Program-made: the position numbers and the translations under genes
NCBI GenBank assembly: GCA_030407005.1
Contig: JAUDYN010000004.1
Location: 1,922,001-1,986,000 of the forward strand
Origin: Desarmillaria ectypa
Lineage: Eukaryota > Basidiomycota > Agaricomycetes > Agaricales > Physalacriaceae
DNA: 64,000 nt
Direction: 5' to 3'
Notes under the pieces: generated by a model
Told to the model about the DNA's origin: nothing
Databases searched by the model: none
What the model saw: the letters and a program-made list of their open reading frames with translations, nothing else
Part shown: positions 12,941-24,721 of the stretch, in pieces
How positions within the stretch are numbered: position 1 is the first letter of the stretch
Layout: each line of letters begins with the position of its first letter

Positions 12941-13714
12941 CTAGAACAACATGGCACCAAGAAGAGCGAGCAGACCAACAAGACCATTTTTGCTGAAATT
13001 GACAGGGAGCGCAGCATTGGAGGAGGTGACACGGGCAGGAGTCGCATCCGCGCTGGACGAGTCGGGCTCGGACGTACCGGAAGTGGCGGCAGCGGCAAGA
13101 GCAGCCGAAGTTGAAGTACGGAGATACGAGTAGCCAGCAGTACTGAAGGCGGTCAATACCCATTGACAACCAAACAGAATAGACTACAACTTACGTCGTC
13201 ATCGGAGTGTCAGTAGAAACAGCCATAGTCATGTTCTTTTTGCTGATGATATTGAATTCCGAACTCTGAGCGAGGATAGTGTGCTGATGCTGAGAATCCT
13301 GGACAAAGTTGATACGGAAGGTCCCGCCGACGGGCCATCCACCACTAGGAGGGTTGAATTGCATCGTCAAGAGTGTTCCATCCATAGAAGCAAGGATAAT
13401 CTGGTCCTGAGGCAAGGCAGCGCGATTCTGATAGATGCACGGCATTCAGGTAAAGGCGGGGAGGCATAAGAGAAAGCACCGGCCTCATTGGTGAGAAGGG
13501 GAGTGACATTCATTGGATCGGTATCAACCCTTTCCCAAGAGATACTGCAAGGCGATATGAGCGAGATGGTCAACGACCTCGAATAGAAGACGAGAACGAC
13601 GTACGTATTGAGCCCAAAGTTGGTCCAACCCTCCGTTCCTGAGGGTTCAACGATTTGGTAAGCCAAAGTAGAGGCAGCGAACAGCAGAGATAAAGAGTTG
13701 GTGAAGAAATGCAT
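12941..13714 (-). CDS. GPI-anchored Kre9/Knh1-like cell-wall protein, copy 1
   Basis: Secreted protein with the Ser/Thr-rich GPI-anchored, Kre9/Knh1 N-terminal-type domain found in many Agaricomycetes and linked in yeast to beta-1,6-glucan assembly (role here inferred). A signal peptide MHFFTNSLSLLFAASTLA is followed by YQIVEPSGTEGWTNFG, ISWERVDTDP, NPPSGGWPVGGTFRINFVQ and ILAQSSEFNI. A Ser/Thr/Ala spacer leads to the hydrophobic GPI signal GLVGLLALLGAMLF at the very C terminus. Four exons. The second intron, 13428-13483, must begin with GC rather than GT to keep frame (TNE joined to NRAAL). The neighbour at 14041-14816 is a paralogue on the same strand; nucleotide similarity is highest around the GPI signal. 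Confidence 0.85.
13428..13483 (-). other. GC-AG intron in Kre9/Knh1-like copy 1
   Basis: Intron of 56 bases beginning GCCGGT and ending CTATCAG. The nearest GT donor is four bases inside and would break the reading frame with either AG acceptor available, while the GC donor gives TNE joined directly to NRAALPQDQ, as in the paralogue (TNQ-DRSIL). Not experimentally shown. Confidence 0.65.
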
Positions 13715-14040
13715 GATACGCGAGAGGCAAATTGAGAAGGGGCGTGAAACTAGGAAGTAGATGAAGTCAAGAAGAACGCGTACCGTACCATTCAAAGCTC
13801 GTGATCGCGGTACTTATAGGGCTCGGAAAGTGCCGAGCAGCTCTTGCACGAAGCAAATGACTTGGTATCATGCATACTACAACAAGCATGTACAACGGAA
13901 GCGTCCACTAGTAAGTTTACGGTTATTCCAAACTGTCAGTATAATAATTTTGCCCATGCAAGAAGGAAAAAAAGGTATATACGCAAAAGTCCGAGTAGGT
14001 AAACAGCACTATGTGTGTGCGTAAAGATAGTCTGTCAAAT
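13715..14040 (-). promoter_or_regulatory. Promoter of Kre9/Knh1-like copy 1, with TATA-like element
   Basis: The 326 bp between the two paralogues must contain the copy 1 promoter and the copy 2 3' end. On the minus strand TATAAGTA lies at 13811-13818, about 97 bp upstream of the copy 1 ATG, a plausible TATA distance. No other gene is seen. Confidence 0.45.
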
Positions 14041-14816
14041 TTAGAATAGCATGGCACCAAGGAGGGCGAGAAGGCCCACGAAGCCACTGTTACTGACACT
14101 AACGGGTAGCGCAGCATTGGATGTGGTCGCCGCGGCGGTGGACGAGGCAGTGCCGGACGCAACGCTTGCAGTGCCGGTGGTAGCAGTCAAGGTGGTTCCG
14201 GTGCGAGTCGTCGAAGCAACGGTGGTGCTTCTGGAGAAGACTCGATCAAAAAATCGAACGATACCAATGCCAGCAAACGCTTACATCCTAGTGATACTGG
14301 TGGAAGAACCAGTCGCAGAGGAAGATGAGCTTGAGCTCTCTGTGATGTTGAACTCGGAGGACTGAGCGAGAATGCTGTTCAAGTTTTGAGAGTCCTGGAC
14401 GAGATTGACACGGTAGGTGCCGCCAACGATCCATCCACCGCCAGGGGGGTTAACCTGTTCCGTTCCAAGGGAACCATCGATGAGAGAAGCGAGAGTCTGG
14501 TCAAGGCTCAAGATGCTGCGGTCCTGGAAGGCAATCAGTAAAAGACGGCAGATAATCAGATGATCGTGTTTGCCTGGTTGGTGAGAACGATGGTGAAGTT
14601 GGCACGGTCAGTGCTGACCTTTGTCCATGAAACGCTGAAAAAGGGGCAAAGCAAAGCAGGTAACTCATCAGCCAACGTCTACACATGAACAAGTCAACAA
14701 AAAAAAACGTACGTTTGAGAGCCAGAGTTGGTCCATCCCTGGCTTGCGTTGGGAACAGTGACCGTGTAGGCCAAAGCTGAAGTAGCGCAAGCAATGAGAA
14801 CGGCAGCGGTACGCAT
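14041..14816 (-). CDS. GPI-anchored Kre9/Knh1-like cell-wall protein, copy 2
   Basis: Paralogue of the gene at 12941-13714 with the same plan: signal peptide MRTAAVLIACATSALA, then YTVTVPNASQGWTNSGSQ, VSWTKVSTDRANFTIVLTNQ, NPPGGGWIVGGTYRVNLVQD, ILAQSSEFNI, a poly-Ser and Thr-rich spacer, and the GPI attachment signal ending GFVGLLALLGAMLF. Three introns; the middle one, 14524-14573, starts GCAAAC and so is GC-AG, at the same codon junction as in copy 1. The conserved layout of signal peptide, wall domain and GPI tail points to the cell surface. The spacer is longer in Ser than in copy 1, so the two may differ in glycosylation. Function in glucan cross-linking is inferred from the family. Confidence 0.87.
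14524..14573 (-). other. GC-AG intron in Kre9/Knh1-like copy 2
   Basis: Intron of 50 bases starting GCAAAC after CACCAACCAG and ending CTTCCAG. Reading through gives a stop a few codons later, and no GT lies near enough to act as donor. It matches the position of the GC-AG intron in the neighbouring paralogue. Confidence 0.7.
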
Positions 14817-16933
14817 GGTGATGAATGAAAACGACGAAAAAGGCGAAGGGAGGGGGGATAAAAGAGAGGTACGAAGGGAAAAGGGAAAGAGAGGTAGCGA
14901 CAGTGAGCTGAAGAGCAGATGAGTGGGCGACGTCAAAAGTCAAGGCAGAGCGGGCTTTACTCGCCTGTGGCCCAGAAGGATCTAATCCTTCTAGAAGGTA
15001 GTGCCGGCACGTGCTCCCCTGACATTTTCCGTGATTCTTATCACCCTGTCATTTATTTATTTTTCGCATAATTGCAAAGCCTTGAAACAGCCAAAACATA
15101 TGCGTCTGCATAGAATGACACCGCGCCAAAGTAACATAACAAAATAAAACTGCTAGCTTGTAGTGCAGTCAACGACAAATCCACGACGTTCGGGCGTTCC
15201 TTGATGGTGGGAATCCAATGTAGATTCTGTCAGGCCAGAAGCGAATATAGTGATATTCGTAACCAAGTCGATCTTTCACCATCCTTGTTTCATCTCACCC
15301 AAGTAGCCGTTTCATAAAAGAAAACCCTTGAAGCAGCATGTCAGCTAACAACTTTAGAAGCCAAGCAGAGATCCAGTGCGTCATGTCAGAGAAAATATAC
15401 AGAACGAGCAGAGATGTTTGTTAACGATGGAGAGGCTGGACCCTGGATGGCGGTGATAAAGCGTTCCCAGTCTTACCCCCGTCTTCGTTCATTCCTTGTC
15501 AGGCTTCTAGTCACTGGCGCCATTTCGATCATCTTGGCGTCGTATCAGTCGATTTATACTTACTTTTGAGCTTGCTGTAGGCAGGAAATCGTCAGCAAAA
15601 CCAGTGGGGAATAGGCGATGGAGCACCCAATTCCGCCTTCCTAGCTTGAATGTTCTCCCTCTGCACTGCAGTCACGTTTCGCAGTAATCTCCGTCTGGTC
15701 CACCAGAGGCCCGTTCATGTCCGGCCGATTGCAATGAGAGACGTCTGTCCACCATCCCAACAGACTGGACCTGCAGCGCTCATCCATGCGATTCGAGCAT
15801 GCAGTTTCATTGATCCCTTGACCTCGTGCTCTCATGAGCCCCAGGACCCAAGTCCTTGCCCCGCGGAGAGATTTCCGTTACACATCACATATGTGCAGAG
15901 AGTTCATTTCAGTGACAAGGTCGGTGACAGACAAGCAGAATGTATGCAGTGAACCTATGGGCGCGTGCATACCGACTGAAAAGGGATCCTGGGATCCTGT
16001 CTAGAGAAGCATGAGCCACGACCTATGCCTGCCTGCGCCATATCCGCATGTGCATCGTGGAATTTTGGTATGTCTGTAGTTTTTCCCTTAGACTGCAAAA
16101 AATGCAAAGGCCTCCGAGTGCATGAGTGAACAATGGTTTCATGCATACACATGGGAAACTTACAAACTTTGTCCTTCCACTCGGCAGCGCCGCACATGCC
16201 ACCATCTGATCATCATGAGCACGACCCGTATATTTCGCACAGCAACTGCAAGAATTTCCTAACCGCCGTCCTCACAAATGTTGAGGAATGACCAAGAAAT
16301 TGCTGAAGCATGACCAATGAATTGTTGGGGAATGCGGTCGTAGGCATGTCCCGATGCGTATCGGTTAAACCTGAACCTCATAACCGGATCACAGTAGCCC
16401 ACGACATTTTTGTTTTCGGAGGAACCTAGTAACGGTGGGCCTCTTTAAACAACGAGCCATCAGCAAAAGATTCGTAGAACATGGACGTAGTTGCATCCGT
16501 AATACTATCCGTCGGAATAGCTGGCAGACCCGAGCACTGCCCAACCGGTGATTTTAGATCTCTCAAAACCTCCTAAGACACCGTAGCGTTACATCCGTCT
16601 GCAACTTAAGGGCAAGTTACCCGGCTACCGGTAGCATTAAGATGGTGTGATCTTAGACGTTTTTGAGGAACCTGGAACGGTGAATCTTCGGCTTCAAGAG
16701 TCGAGTACGAACACTACTGATTGATCGCCGGAATGTGTGGTGTACCTCATCGCTGGTGATAGCTGTTGGTCTTCATAACGGGGTTTGAGCATTCAACACA
16801 TACAAAAATTGATCTCCGTCAGAAACGTACGTCATGTTCAACACAAAATACGTCCGGTAAAGTTCAACGTATCAGCGCAAGGAAAAATCAAGTGCATAAG
16901 CGTTAATAGCAGGAGAGCTAACATACCACATCA
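14817..16933. other. Gene-poor interval, 2.1 kb, with short repeats
   Basis: No gene could be supported. Small features: an imperfect direct repeat GAGGAACCT(A/-)G(T/-)..AACGGTG at 16419-16437 and 16665-16682, a perfect 12-base palindrome GCTACCGGTAGC at 16624-16635, and a nearby imperfect duplication around 16280-16335 (GACCAAGAAATTG / GACCAATGAATTG). They could be traces of an old repeat but do not define one. Confidence 0.45.
16624..16635. repeat. Perfect 12-base palindrome
   Basis: GCTACCGGTAGC reads the same on both strands. It lies in the gene-poor interval upstream of nothing recognisable and downstream of the Gemin2-like gene's 3' end. Function unknown. Confidence 0.4.
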
Positions 16934-18180
16934 TTATTCCGATCCTATAGAATTCAACATTTCCTCAGCATCTATCCACAGATCCTGCTGGCCCCAGATT
17001 CCAGCGACAGTAGATATTATTATCCAGCACGAGTTCTTTCCGATGCCGCTACCTTTTGGCTCGGCTTGTTTTTCTTCATAAAGTAAGACTTTGAGCAGTG
17101 CAAGGCAGGCACGAGCAAGACTTCGGAGCAAACTCGTATCATCGGCAGATATGTAATCGTCGACGCGGGTCAGGAGAAAGAATATCCATTGCGCATGAAC
17201 TTCAGCAAGACGCGGGAAGGGCGGACTCCTTTCGTCATCAAGGTGGAGGTTTATCCAATGGGTAAAGTACATCAGGAGATGCAAAGACATGCGCTGAATA
17301 GGCTGTCAGTTAGGATGTACGGCCATAGAAAGAAAGCTTGCCTGGTCAATGTGTTGCAATAATAACGGCGTCAGCGGTGTTGGTTCGTAAGAAGGAGGAT
17401 GACTCTCGCCCAGAGATGAAACCTTGTTCAAAGACGCCTTCATCTCGTCGACTGGACCAATACTTGACGGTGATGGGTCCTGTACACCCGCCGAACCTAC
17501 CTGGGATGCCAGCTCTACATCTCCATCCCCGTTAATCTGCCAGGTTTCCTGAACCACTTCATAGGTAACCTCGGTATCGGAATCTTCGGCGAATGCGCGC
17601 ATGCCTTTGTGTTTCTTTTTTTGTTTAGGCTTTTTGGCTGGATTCCATTCAAACTCTGGTTTCCCCGAGAGAAATGCCCACCAAAAATCTCGCTCTTTCT
17701 TGCCGGGCATCAAAAGGTTACCAGGAACTTGTGGAAGCTGGACGTTTGCGGTCGGCTGAGCAACATTCTGGACGTCAAAGTCAGTGGAAAGGAAATAGAT
17801 CTTTAGAAAAAGCTCCCGCCTTGCGAAAGTTTTTGAACCGAGTCTCGAATCGAGTACGCCATTCTGCCGAGGGAAGTAGCGGATGTACGGAAGAGGAATC
17901 GCGTCTAGATGCAGATGGCGCCATCGCTTCTGGGATTTCATATGGATTTGGGACACGAGTAACCATAGGCAGTTTCTTAGCATCTCTCCTACAGACAAAC
18001 ATTAGAATGTAATGAAGAAAGTGGTGCATGCACGTACCGGACAGTGAAAAGATATTCCATGCCGTCTGCAGGCGCCCCGTTAAAGTCTGCAGGGAGATTG
18101 GCCACAGGAAGGATCTGTCTTCCAAAGGCAGGCTCTTCATCATCGTCGAACTCATCCCTCGTCCGTTTGCGGGATGACAT
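16934..18180 (-). CDS. Gemin2/Brr1-like (SIP1 family) snRNP assembly protein
   Basis: SIP1/Gemin2 proteins act with SMN to load Sm proteins on spliceosomal snRNAs. The chain opens MSSRKRTRDEFDDDEEPAFG, then QILPVANLPADFNGAPADG, the block ending in MVTRVPNPYEIPE, EWRTRFETRFKNFRK and a charged linker. The helical C-terminal part contains LLLQHIDQ, RMSLHLLMYFTHWINLHLD, AQWIFFLLTRVDDYISADD and LRSLARACLALLKVLLYEE, the pattern of the SIP1 domain. Length is about 350 residues. An insertion with lysine runs (KKPKQKKKHKG) may be a nuclear signal. Start at MSSRKR is preferred over an in-frame ATG eleven codons upstream. It is divergent from the next gene with 155 bp between starts. Confidence 0.75.
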
Positions 18181-18335
18181 ATTGCGTTGGTGATGGCGGT
18201 AAAAGGCAACCAAGGCCTGATCAAGAAATTGAAGTTTTGAAGCGGAGTTACATACAACTTCCTAACAACCCATGGCCCGCTAATACCTGCTATACCCTCT
18301 AGCTATTGCTTATCTACTTCTTGGATCCTTCTATC

Positions 18336-19367
18336 ATGGCGGCAGACAATGGCGAAATTGACTTGGAGACTCTCCAAGCGCAGATTGACCTCTCGATGTC
18401 TTTTACCCATGACCTGGTCTCTTCATGGGTCAAATCAACTCCAAACTCCAACAAATCGTCTTCTAGTAAAAGTATGAAGAAAATTCTACAAGAGGAGATG
18501 CACCGGCCCCCGAGGTAGGTATGTTTTTTGAAAAATCTTCACGTTCACTTAATAAGGATGGGCACATGAATTGCAGGCTCGGTGTCGGCGCTTCAGTGTC
18601 AGACTATAACACATTGTCTTCTCGAGAAACTGCACGTCTAAAGGGTCATCTTCTCAGTAACGGAAAAAAACGTTCTAGGGAGGATGAGGACCCTCAGCCT
18701 TTTACCTCTAAGCATGTCACAGAGGACTCTGACGAGGGGGAAAGCAGAGCGGGAGCTATTCGCAAGAAGCCTAAAATAGATCCCTTCACTGCTTCAACCA
18801 AAGAAAAGAGGAGGAAGGAAACATCGAACGGTGCACCGAATGTTAAGCCACGTTCCAGCACCTCAACGGAGCCCTCACTATCCAGTGTTGGTGTTAGCAG
18901 TACGGAGGAGGTAACATCCGGCCTCATGACGTCCGAGAAAAAGCGGAAGAAAAAACTCAAAAATGCGGTCGCGTTAACATTGAATGGCGACGCTCTGACG
19001 GCAGTTTCATCAAAGAGTAACTCTACCAATGACAACAATTCTGTCCAGAAGACTTCAGGTACGAAAATGATTTCTCTTATCAGTTCTATTGCTGAATAAA
19101 TTTATTTCAGAACCATCTCTGCTGTCATCGTCAAGAACCATCGTCTTCTCACTCAAAACAGCTCCCAAAATACCCAATGATCTGCCAGCATCTCTGCTGA
19201 AACAACCCTTATTAAACCTTGAAGGCCCAGTCTTCGACAAAAGTGATGATGAAAGTCCGGACAACCACTCACCCACAAATACTCCAAAAAAGAAGAAACG
19301 GAGAAAGAAAAAGAAAAAGAAGCAAACAACGTTTGAAGGATCTTCTGAACAGACGAAATTTTCTTGA
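18336..19367 (+). CDS. Lysine-rich nuclear-type protein (DUF3245-like)
   Basis: Function unknown. The N-terminal part (MAADNGEIDLETLQAQIDLS, then DLVSSWVK) and the junction RPPRLGVGASVSDYNTLSS followed by LKGHLLSNGKKRSRE resemble a small fungal family of unknown function (DUF3245, recalled from memory). The rest is low-complexity: EKKRKKKLKNA and a C-terminal lysine block near 19290-19325 of the form KKKKRRKKKKKKQ, typical of nucleolar or chromatin-bound proteins. Three exons, with introns at about 18515-18576 and 19059-19110. ATG at 18336 is the first true start in frame. Head-to-head with the Gemin2-like gene. Confidence 0.6.
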
Positions 19368-20510
19368 CGGTGAGCTGAAAATTTGTTTTCAAGATTGTTC
19401 GCAAATGATTAACTCATTGTCACAGGGTAAGCCAGCCTACATTCAGCGGTTTTTCAATGGAATTGTAATCGTGTCATTGGCGTGCACACAGTTACACAGT
19501 TATGCATCTCAAGCTGTTCTTCGTCGTAGAACGGCACCTCTTACAGCCAAATTAGAGAGACGTCAAGAGAAATTGCAACCTCTGCGTATACACCACAGAT
19601 TCCGGAAACCGGATATCGATGTTCCAAATATTAACCGTTCCCTGCGGCCGATCCCACGCTACAAGAGCCATGATAGCAAACGCAAAAATCCAACCGGCGC
19701 ACAATGCGCTTGCGTAAACCACCGCATATACCATAAAGAAGCTCGAGGGCCAGGTCATCATCAGTCTCCTTGTACTAGAGTACCAAAAGGGTGATAATGT
19801 AGGCCAATGACGGGATTCGCCCAGAGCTAAGGACGGGTGAACAGTTAAATTAAGGGCGGGACGGGATCAGGAGTCGAGAACTTGCTGAGAAAATCCCCAA
19901 ATCAAGGGCAGACAGTGTGAAAAGGACCAGCGTATTACACAAGGAGACCGTAACGTTGAAATGTAACAGCAGGCTAGGTTCTTTCATGTATCGGATAAGC
20001 ACCTGCGCTAAAGACAGATATTTGGACCTGTCATGGGACCAACCGTAGTGAGTGAAAGTGCAGTTATAAACAAGTGAATTACGATGGGAACGGTACGCAG
20101 GTGTGTACTCGTTACAAGATCATTCAAAAGCACCGGGAGTAGGTAGATTAACTGGACGGATCCACAGATGGAGTCATAGGTTGTAGAATTAGCGCATCCC
20201 AACAGCAGGTTCCAGGATATAGTCTCTGAAAACGTATGAGAGCAACATGGAAACCTTACGTTCCTATGAAGAGCAAGAGATGCAGAGCTTTGCCTTCCGG
20301 GGCTTGAATGTGTATATTGAGGCAAACCTTGCGAAACAAGGTGACGATTGGTTGCAGTGCCAGAATGTTATCAATAAATAAGAAAATCGTCATATTAATG
20401 CACCGCGTTATGCGAGTACGCCACAAAGATAAAAATCAGATAATACACACAATAAAATAATCTATTACAGAACATATTAAACTTCTAAAAGACCGCCATA
20501 GCCGTATGGT
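19368..20510. other. Intergenic interval with weak minus-strand membrane ORF
   Basis: 1.1 kb without a supported gene. On the minus strand 19552-19761 encodes a 69-residue open frame with one hydrophobic stretch (VYASALCAGWIFAFAIMALV) that could be a last exon or an accident. Another open frame at 20008-20325 has two hydrophobic segments. I could not join them into a gene with good splice sites. Confidence 0.3.
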
Positions 20511-21099
20511 TCACCGCGTTACTCTGCGTTTCGGCTGAACGCGACGTGCACCTGCGGCTTGGCCACGACCTTGGGTATTCCTTTTGACTCCGTTTACAGG
20601 TGCCTTTGCGGGAGATTTGCTTCTACCGGGAATACCAGCTACGCCCGTGGTGTGACGTCGTTTCGGCACATGCCCGACTAGGCGATGAGCAGAACCGCGA
20701 TGTCGAACGCGAGACTGGCCCCGGGTGCCAGAGCTAGTACGGGAAGGAGGTGGCTTGCGTCCGAAAAGGTTGGCGAGAAATCCGCCCGGCTGCTTTTTTC
20801 GATGCGCCTTCATGCGTTTGTATTCCCGAGCCGCTTTCATCTCGCGCATACCCTAGTCAGATTAAAAGTAAGTGAACGAGAGTACAATTCAATCCAAGTA
20901 AGAGGCTTACTCTACTTCTGAGTCGCTCGTTGCCAATGAGGGTTCCCCTCATTTTTGCAAGCCAGCCATGCATTGTGTTTGGTATTGGGTGCTTCCGGCG
21001 CGAACCATCGCGATGGAACTAGAGTCGGGATATCAGATGGAGACTACTTAGTACGACGACGGAAACGGAACTTACATCTGCTTCCCATTCAATTTTCAT
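20511..21099 (-). CDS. Small basic protein of unknown function
   Basis: Three-exon gene: MKIEWEAD; then FHRDGSRRKHPIPNTMHGWL through AKMRGTLIGNERLRSR; then GMREMKAAREYKRMKAHRKK and a basic, Gly/Arg/Pro-rich tail ending KRRVTR. Introns have GTAAGT donors. The middle motif (HGWLAKMRGTLIGNERLR) and the GGFLANLFGRK segment recur, to my recollection, in small uncharacterised Agaricomycete proteins of about 150 residues. Very high Arg/Lys content suggests binding to nucleic acid or acidic membrane. No domain name or role can be assigned. Confidence 0.55.
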
Positions 21100-22320
21100 G
21101 GTCGACGATGACGGTAGAAGGAAAGGATCATGGATCAGACACAGAGAGCATTAAGTAACCAATACAATACAACAACGCGGTTTAGTATGTAGAAATCAGC
21201 GTCGCTTATGTAAGTGTACTTACACGTTTTCGGCGAGACTTTCTTTGACTTCTCCTGCCCACTGCCTGCAGGAAACAACATGTTTCCATCACTCACTCGC
21301 TTGAAAGTAAAATGTACCCAATTGATGCATACATGTATTTCCCAACTTTTCTAACCACCCTGTTTCCACGGAACCTTTTTTATTTTATTTTAGGAAACTC
21401 CAACAAGTTCACATCCTTCAGGCTTTGACTTGTTGATTCGACATCTGATATGCTCAGCTCAACTTGTGCACCTTTTCCAACATTGCGAACTGTTAGGATA
21501 TACTCTGAAAATTTCATGTCTCTCCTAAATTAACTTTTTTTCTCTCTTCAGGCAACAGATCAACTTCTGCCATCTCTCTGAGGCAGATTAATGTGTTCTC
21601 TGTCTAACTCCTCAGTCAACATGAGTCAACATTCGAACTGTTCTTATACTAAATATACCGCTATCCATGATTATCGGAGGACTGTCGTGCCTTGCTCAAA
21701 CACCGTAAAGAAAGTTTTTTTGATCCGACCCTCGATGCGCCATACATTGGTCCGCATTGGATTCAGGCCCCGAGGGCTAAGATTTGCGCATGACGTCGAT
21801 AAGCACGTCTATGATCTTGAAACGTCTTCGTACCGGCAATCAACTACTAGACTTGCGCCTTTTCCGAGGGATTCGCAATCGGTAGTCCTGCGAAACCGAC
21901 AGGCCCAATGACGACTACAGATATTGACAGAATCTATCTCGTTTTGTCTTTTAATGTCACAGAATCTGACAGAATACCGACTTTGTCAGTCTTGCTTTTC
22001 CTTTTTTTGACACCTTTGACAGGCACCTCGTAACGCTGCGGCCGAGACTTCACAGCGTTTGTTCCTAGTTCACTTCCGTTTTCCTGAATAAGCACCACAC
22101 GTGGACACTGCTTCTTTCATCGCCATAGGATTTTTATCCTCCAAACTTGCTAATTGCTAGTTCCATGGCGGCTAACGGTTACTACTGTTACCGAACGAAA
22201 GCGGGAATGTTTATGGACCGTATAGGCCTTCATGGAGGGTACAAGAAGGCACCATGAAGCTGCTTGTCGATTCAGAATTCGCAGCAGGATTTCCAGCATC
22301 TCTACCAAGCCTCGAGAAGA
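21100..22320. other. Intergenic interval, 1.2 kb
   Basis: Upstream regions of the small basic protein gene and the phosphatase gene. AT-rich pyrimidine tracts occur around 21370-21400 and 21530-21550. A plus-strand open frame at 21591-21911 lacks any family pattern. No repeat or RNA gene recognised. Confidence 0.35.
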
Positions 22321-23019
22321 ATGAACAACAACAACTGGCGCAACGTCAATCTTGTGATCGACAGACTCTATTTGGGCAAGTACGTGGGCGCTCTTTCTCC
22401 TAGATTCGGCCCCGATATTGATCATTTTCGCCCTTTTTCAGTATTAGAGCAGCCACCTCTACCCGTGCAACTGGCGAGCGGGGAATAACGCACATAGTTT
22501 CTGTGTGCTCCGATCCTATCCCTGCAGAGCTACCAGAGTCTGGCATCCAACACCTCCGTATTGAGGTCGAAGACGTCGACTACGCGGACCTCTTGCGGCA
22601 CCTCCCAAGGGCCATTCGTTTTATTCACGAGGCCTTGTCTAACCGAGGTGTTGTTCTTGTTCATTGCGTCCAAGGCCTCTCGCGAAGCGCAGCCGTTGTC
22701 GCTGCATACCGTAGGTCTTCATCCTCGAAATGATTGATCTCGAAAAGCTAAATTAATTCATATAGTCATGTGGGTCCAGCAAATCCACGCCACGGAAGCT
22801 TTGGAAATTGTTAGACGAGGTAAGGAACAGATGCATAGCCTATGAAACTTTTGTAATTTTACCTGTGCAGCTCGCGATCAAATTTGGCCAAACGCGGGCT
22901 TCCAGGAACAGCTCGTTCTTTGGGAACTGTGCGACTACAATCCCACACCAGAGAATGGATTTTACAGAACCTGGAGGTTGCAGCTTGACCGCCGCCTGGT
23001 GGCTGCTGGCTTGCGCTGA
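22321..23019 (+). CDS. Dual-specificity protein phosphatase
   Basis: Atypical DSP/MAPK-phosphatase-type enzyme of about 190 residues in four exons. The chain begins MNNNNWRNVNLVIDRLYLG, contains ITHIVSVCSDPIPAELPESG and the general acid region IEVEDVDYADLL, and carries the complete active site VHCVQGLSRSAAVVAAY (Cys, Arg and the following Ser present). A short intron follows, then VMWVQQIHATEALEIVRRAR and PNAGFQEQLVLWE, the usual helix pair closing the domain. It resembles the catalytic part of Yvh1/DUSP12 but lacks the C-terminal zinc-binding cysteines, so a direct orthologue is unlikely. The ending LDRRLVAAGLR directly follows the domain. Substrate unknown. Confidence 0.88.
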
Positions 23020-23655
23020 GTGTCATGCATTTCTCATTTAAAATTATGTGCTGTAACGACTTGAAATTCTTCCTCTTCCATGATTTTCTTCGATTTAGTT
23101 CATACTGGATGACCATCTACGTACTCGTCACCACTTATAATCCTTCGACTCTTGATTAATTTTTGTTTATATATGATCAAGTTATTTTTCTTTTTTCTTT
23201 TCTTCCAAATGTCCATTTTGACCTTGAGTTTCATGATTTTATATTTCGTGAAAGAGCACTATCTTACTTTTATTTTATTTTATTATTTATTTGCCCTCTA
23301 GAATCTGAATACTAGTGTAGGGTCGTATCGCCTCTCAATCGAGGACCAAGAGCTCGTTGGCAAGCTGTGATTGCTGTCAATTGAAAATTAAATCGTATAT
23401 CCTTAGCGTATAGCCACGTAGGTGAAAAAATGTACGGGACTGCAGCGTCTCTCATGGAATGACTCCTACCGCAGATAAGCAGCCACGAACCACGTACGTG
23501 GATCAAATGAGTCGGAAGTGGGTTGGATATAAAAGGAAGCCTGAGAAGCGGCGATTCAATTCGTACGGACTCACACGCTCACTCTCTCCCTCTCATCTTC
23601 AACAACCGCCTGTTCTGCTTTTTCTTATTTTTTGTCCCATAATTCGTTTGCAACA
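23020..23655 (+). promoter_or_regulatory. ARF1 promoter region with TATA box
   Basis: 636 bp between the phosphatase stop and the ARF1 start. A good TATA element, GGATATAAAAGGAAG, has TATAAAAG at 23528-23535, about 120 bp before the ATG. It is followed by CT-rich sequence (CTCACTCTCTCCCTCTC) typical of strongly transcribed fungal genes just before the start. A run of T-rich and TTTTATTTTATT repeats lies at about 23265-23290. Confidence 0.6.
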
Positions 23656-24462
<807 letters not shown>

Positions 24463-24721
24463 TAGGTGCCTGGCCGTCGGATTAGTGTTGTTTACTTGTA
24501 TCATGATTTCTTTACGATGCCGAAAACATATGCAACGCCTGCGCTCCCATCAATATCGCTAGTATCTCTTTTGTCTTCCCTCTCCTTGTTATTGGATCAC
24601 TCGCCTTTCTTTTTCCTGTGTTAAATGACCCGGTGGTCCTTTAAAATGCTAGTTGATTTAGAGTCTAGACTGAATGATCTAATAATGCACTGATGATACA
24701 AAGTGATAAGTATACAGCTCT

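Noticed and set aside
19219..19794. Plus-strand open frame of 191 codons after the lysine-rich gene
   Set aside because: Frame-shifted reading of the lysine-rich exon followed by untranslated sequence; no family pattern.
21591..21911. Plus-strand open frame of 106 codons
   Set aside because: No homology pattern, no introns, starts and ends in intergenic sequence; composition not protein-like.
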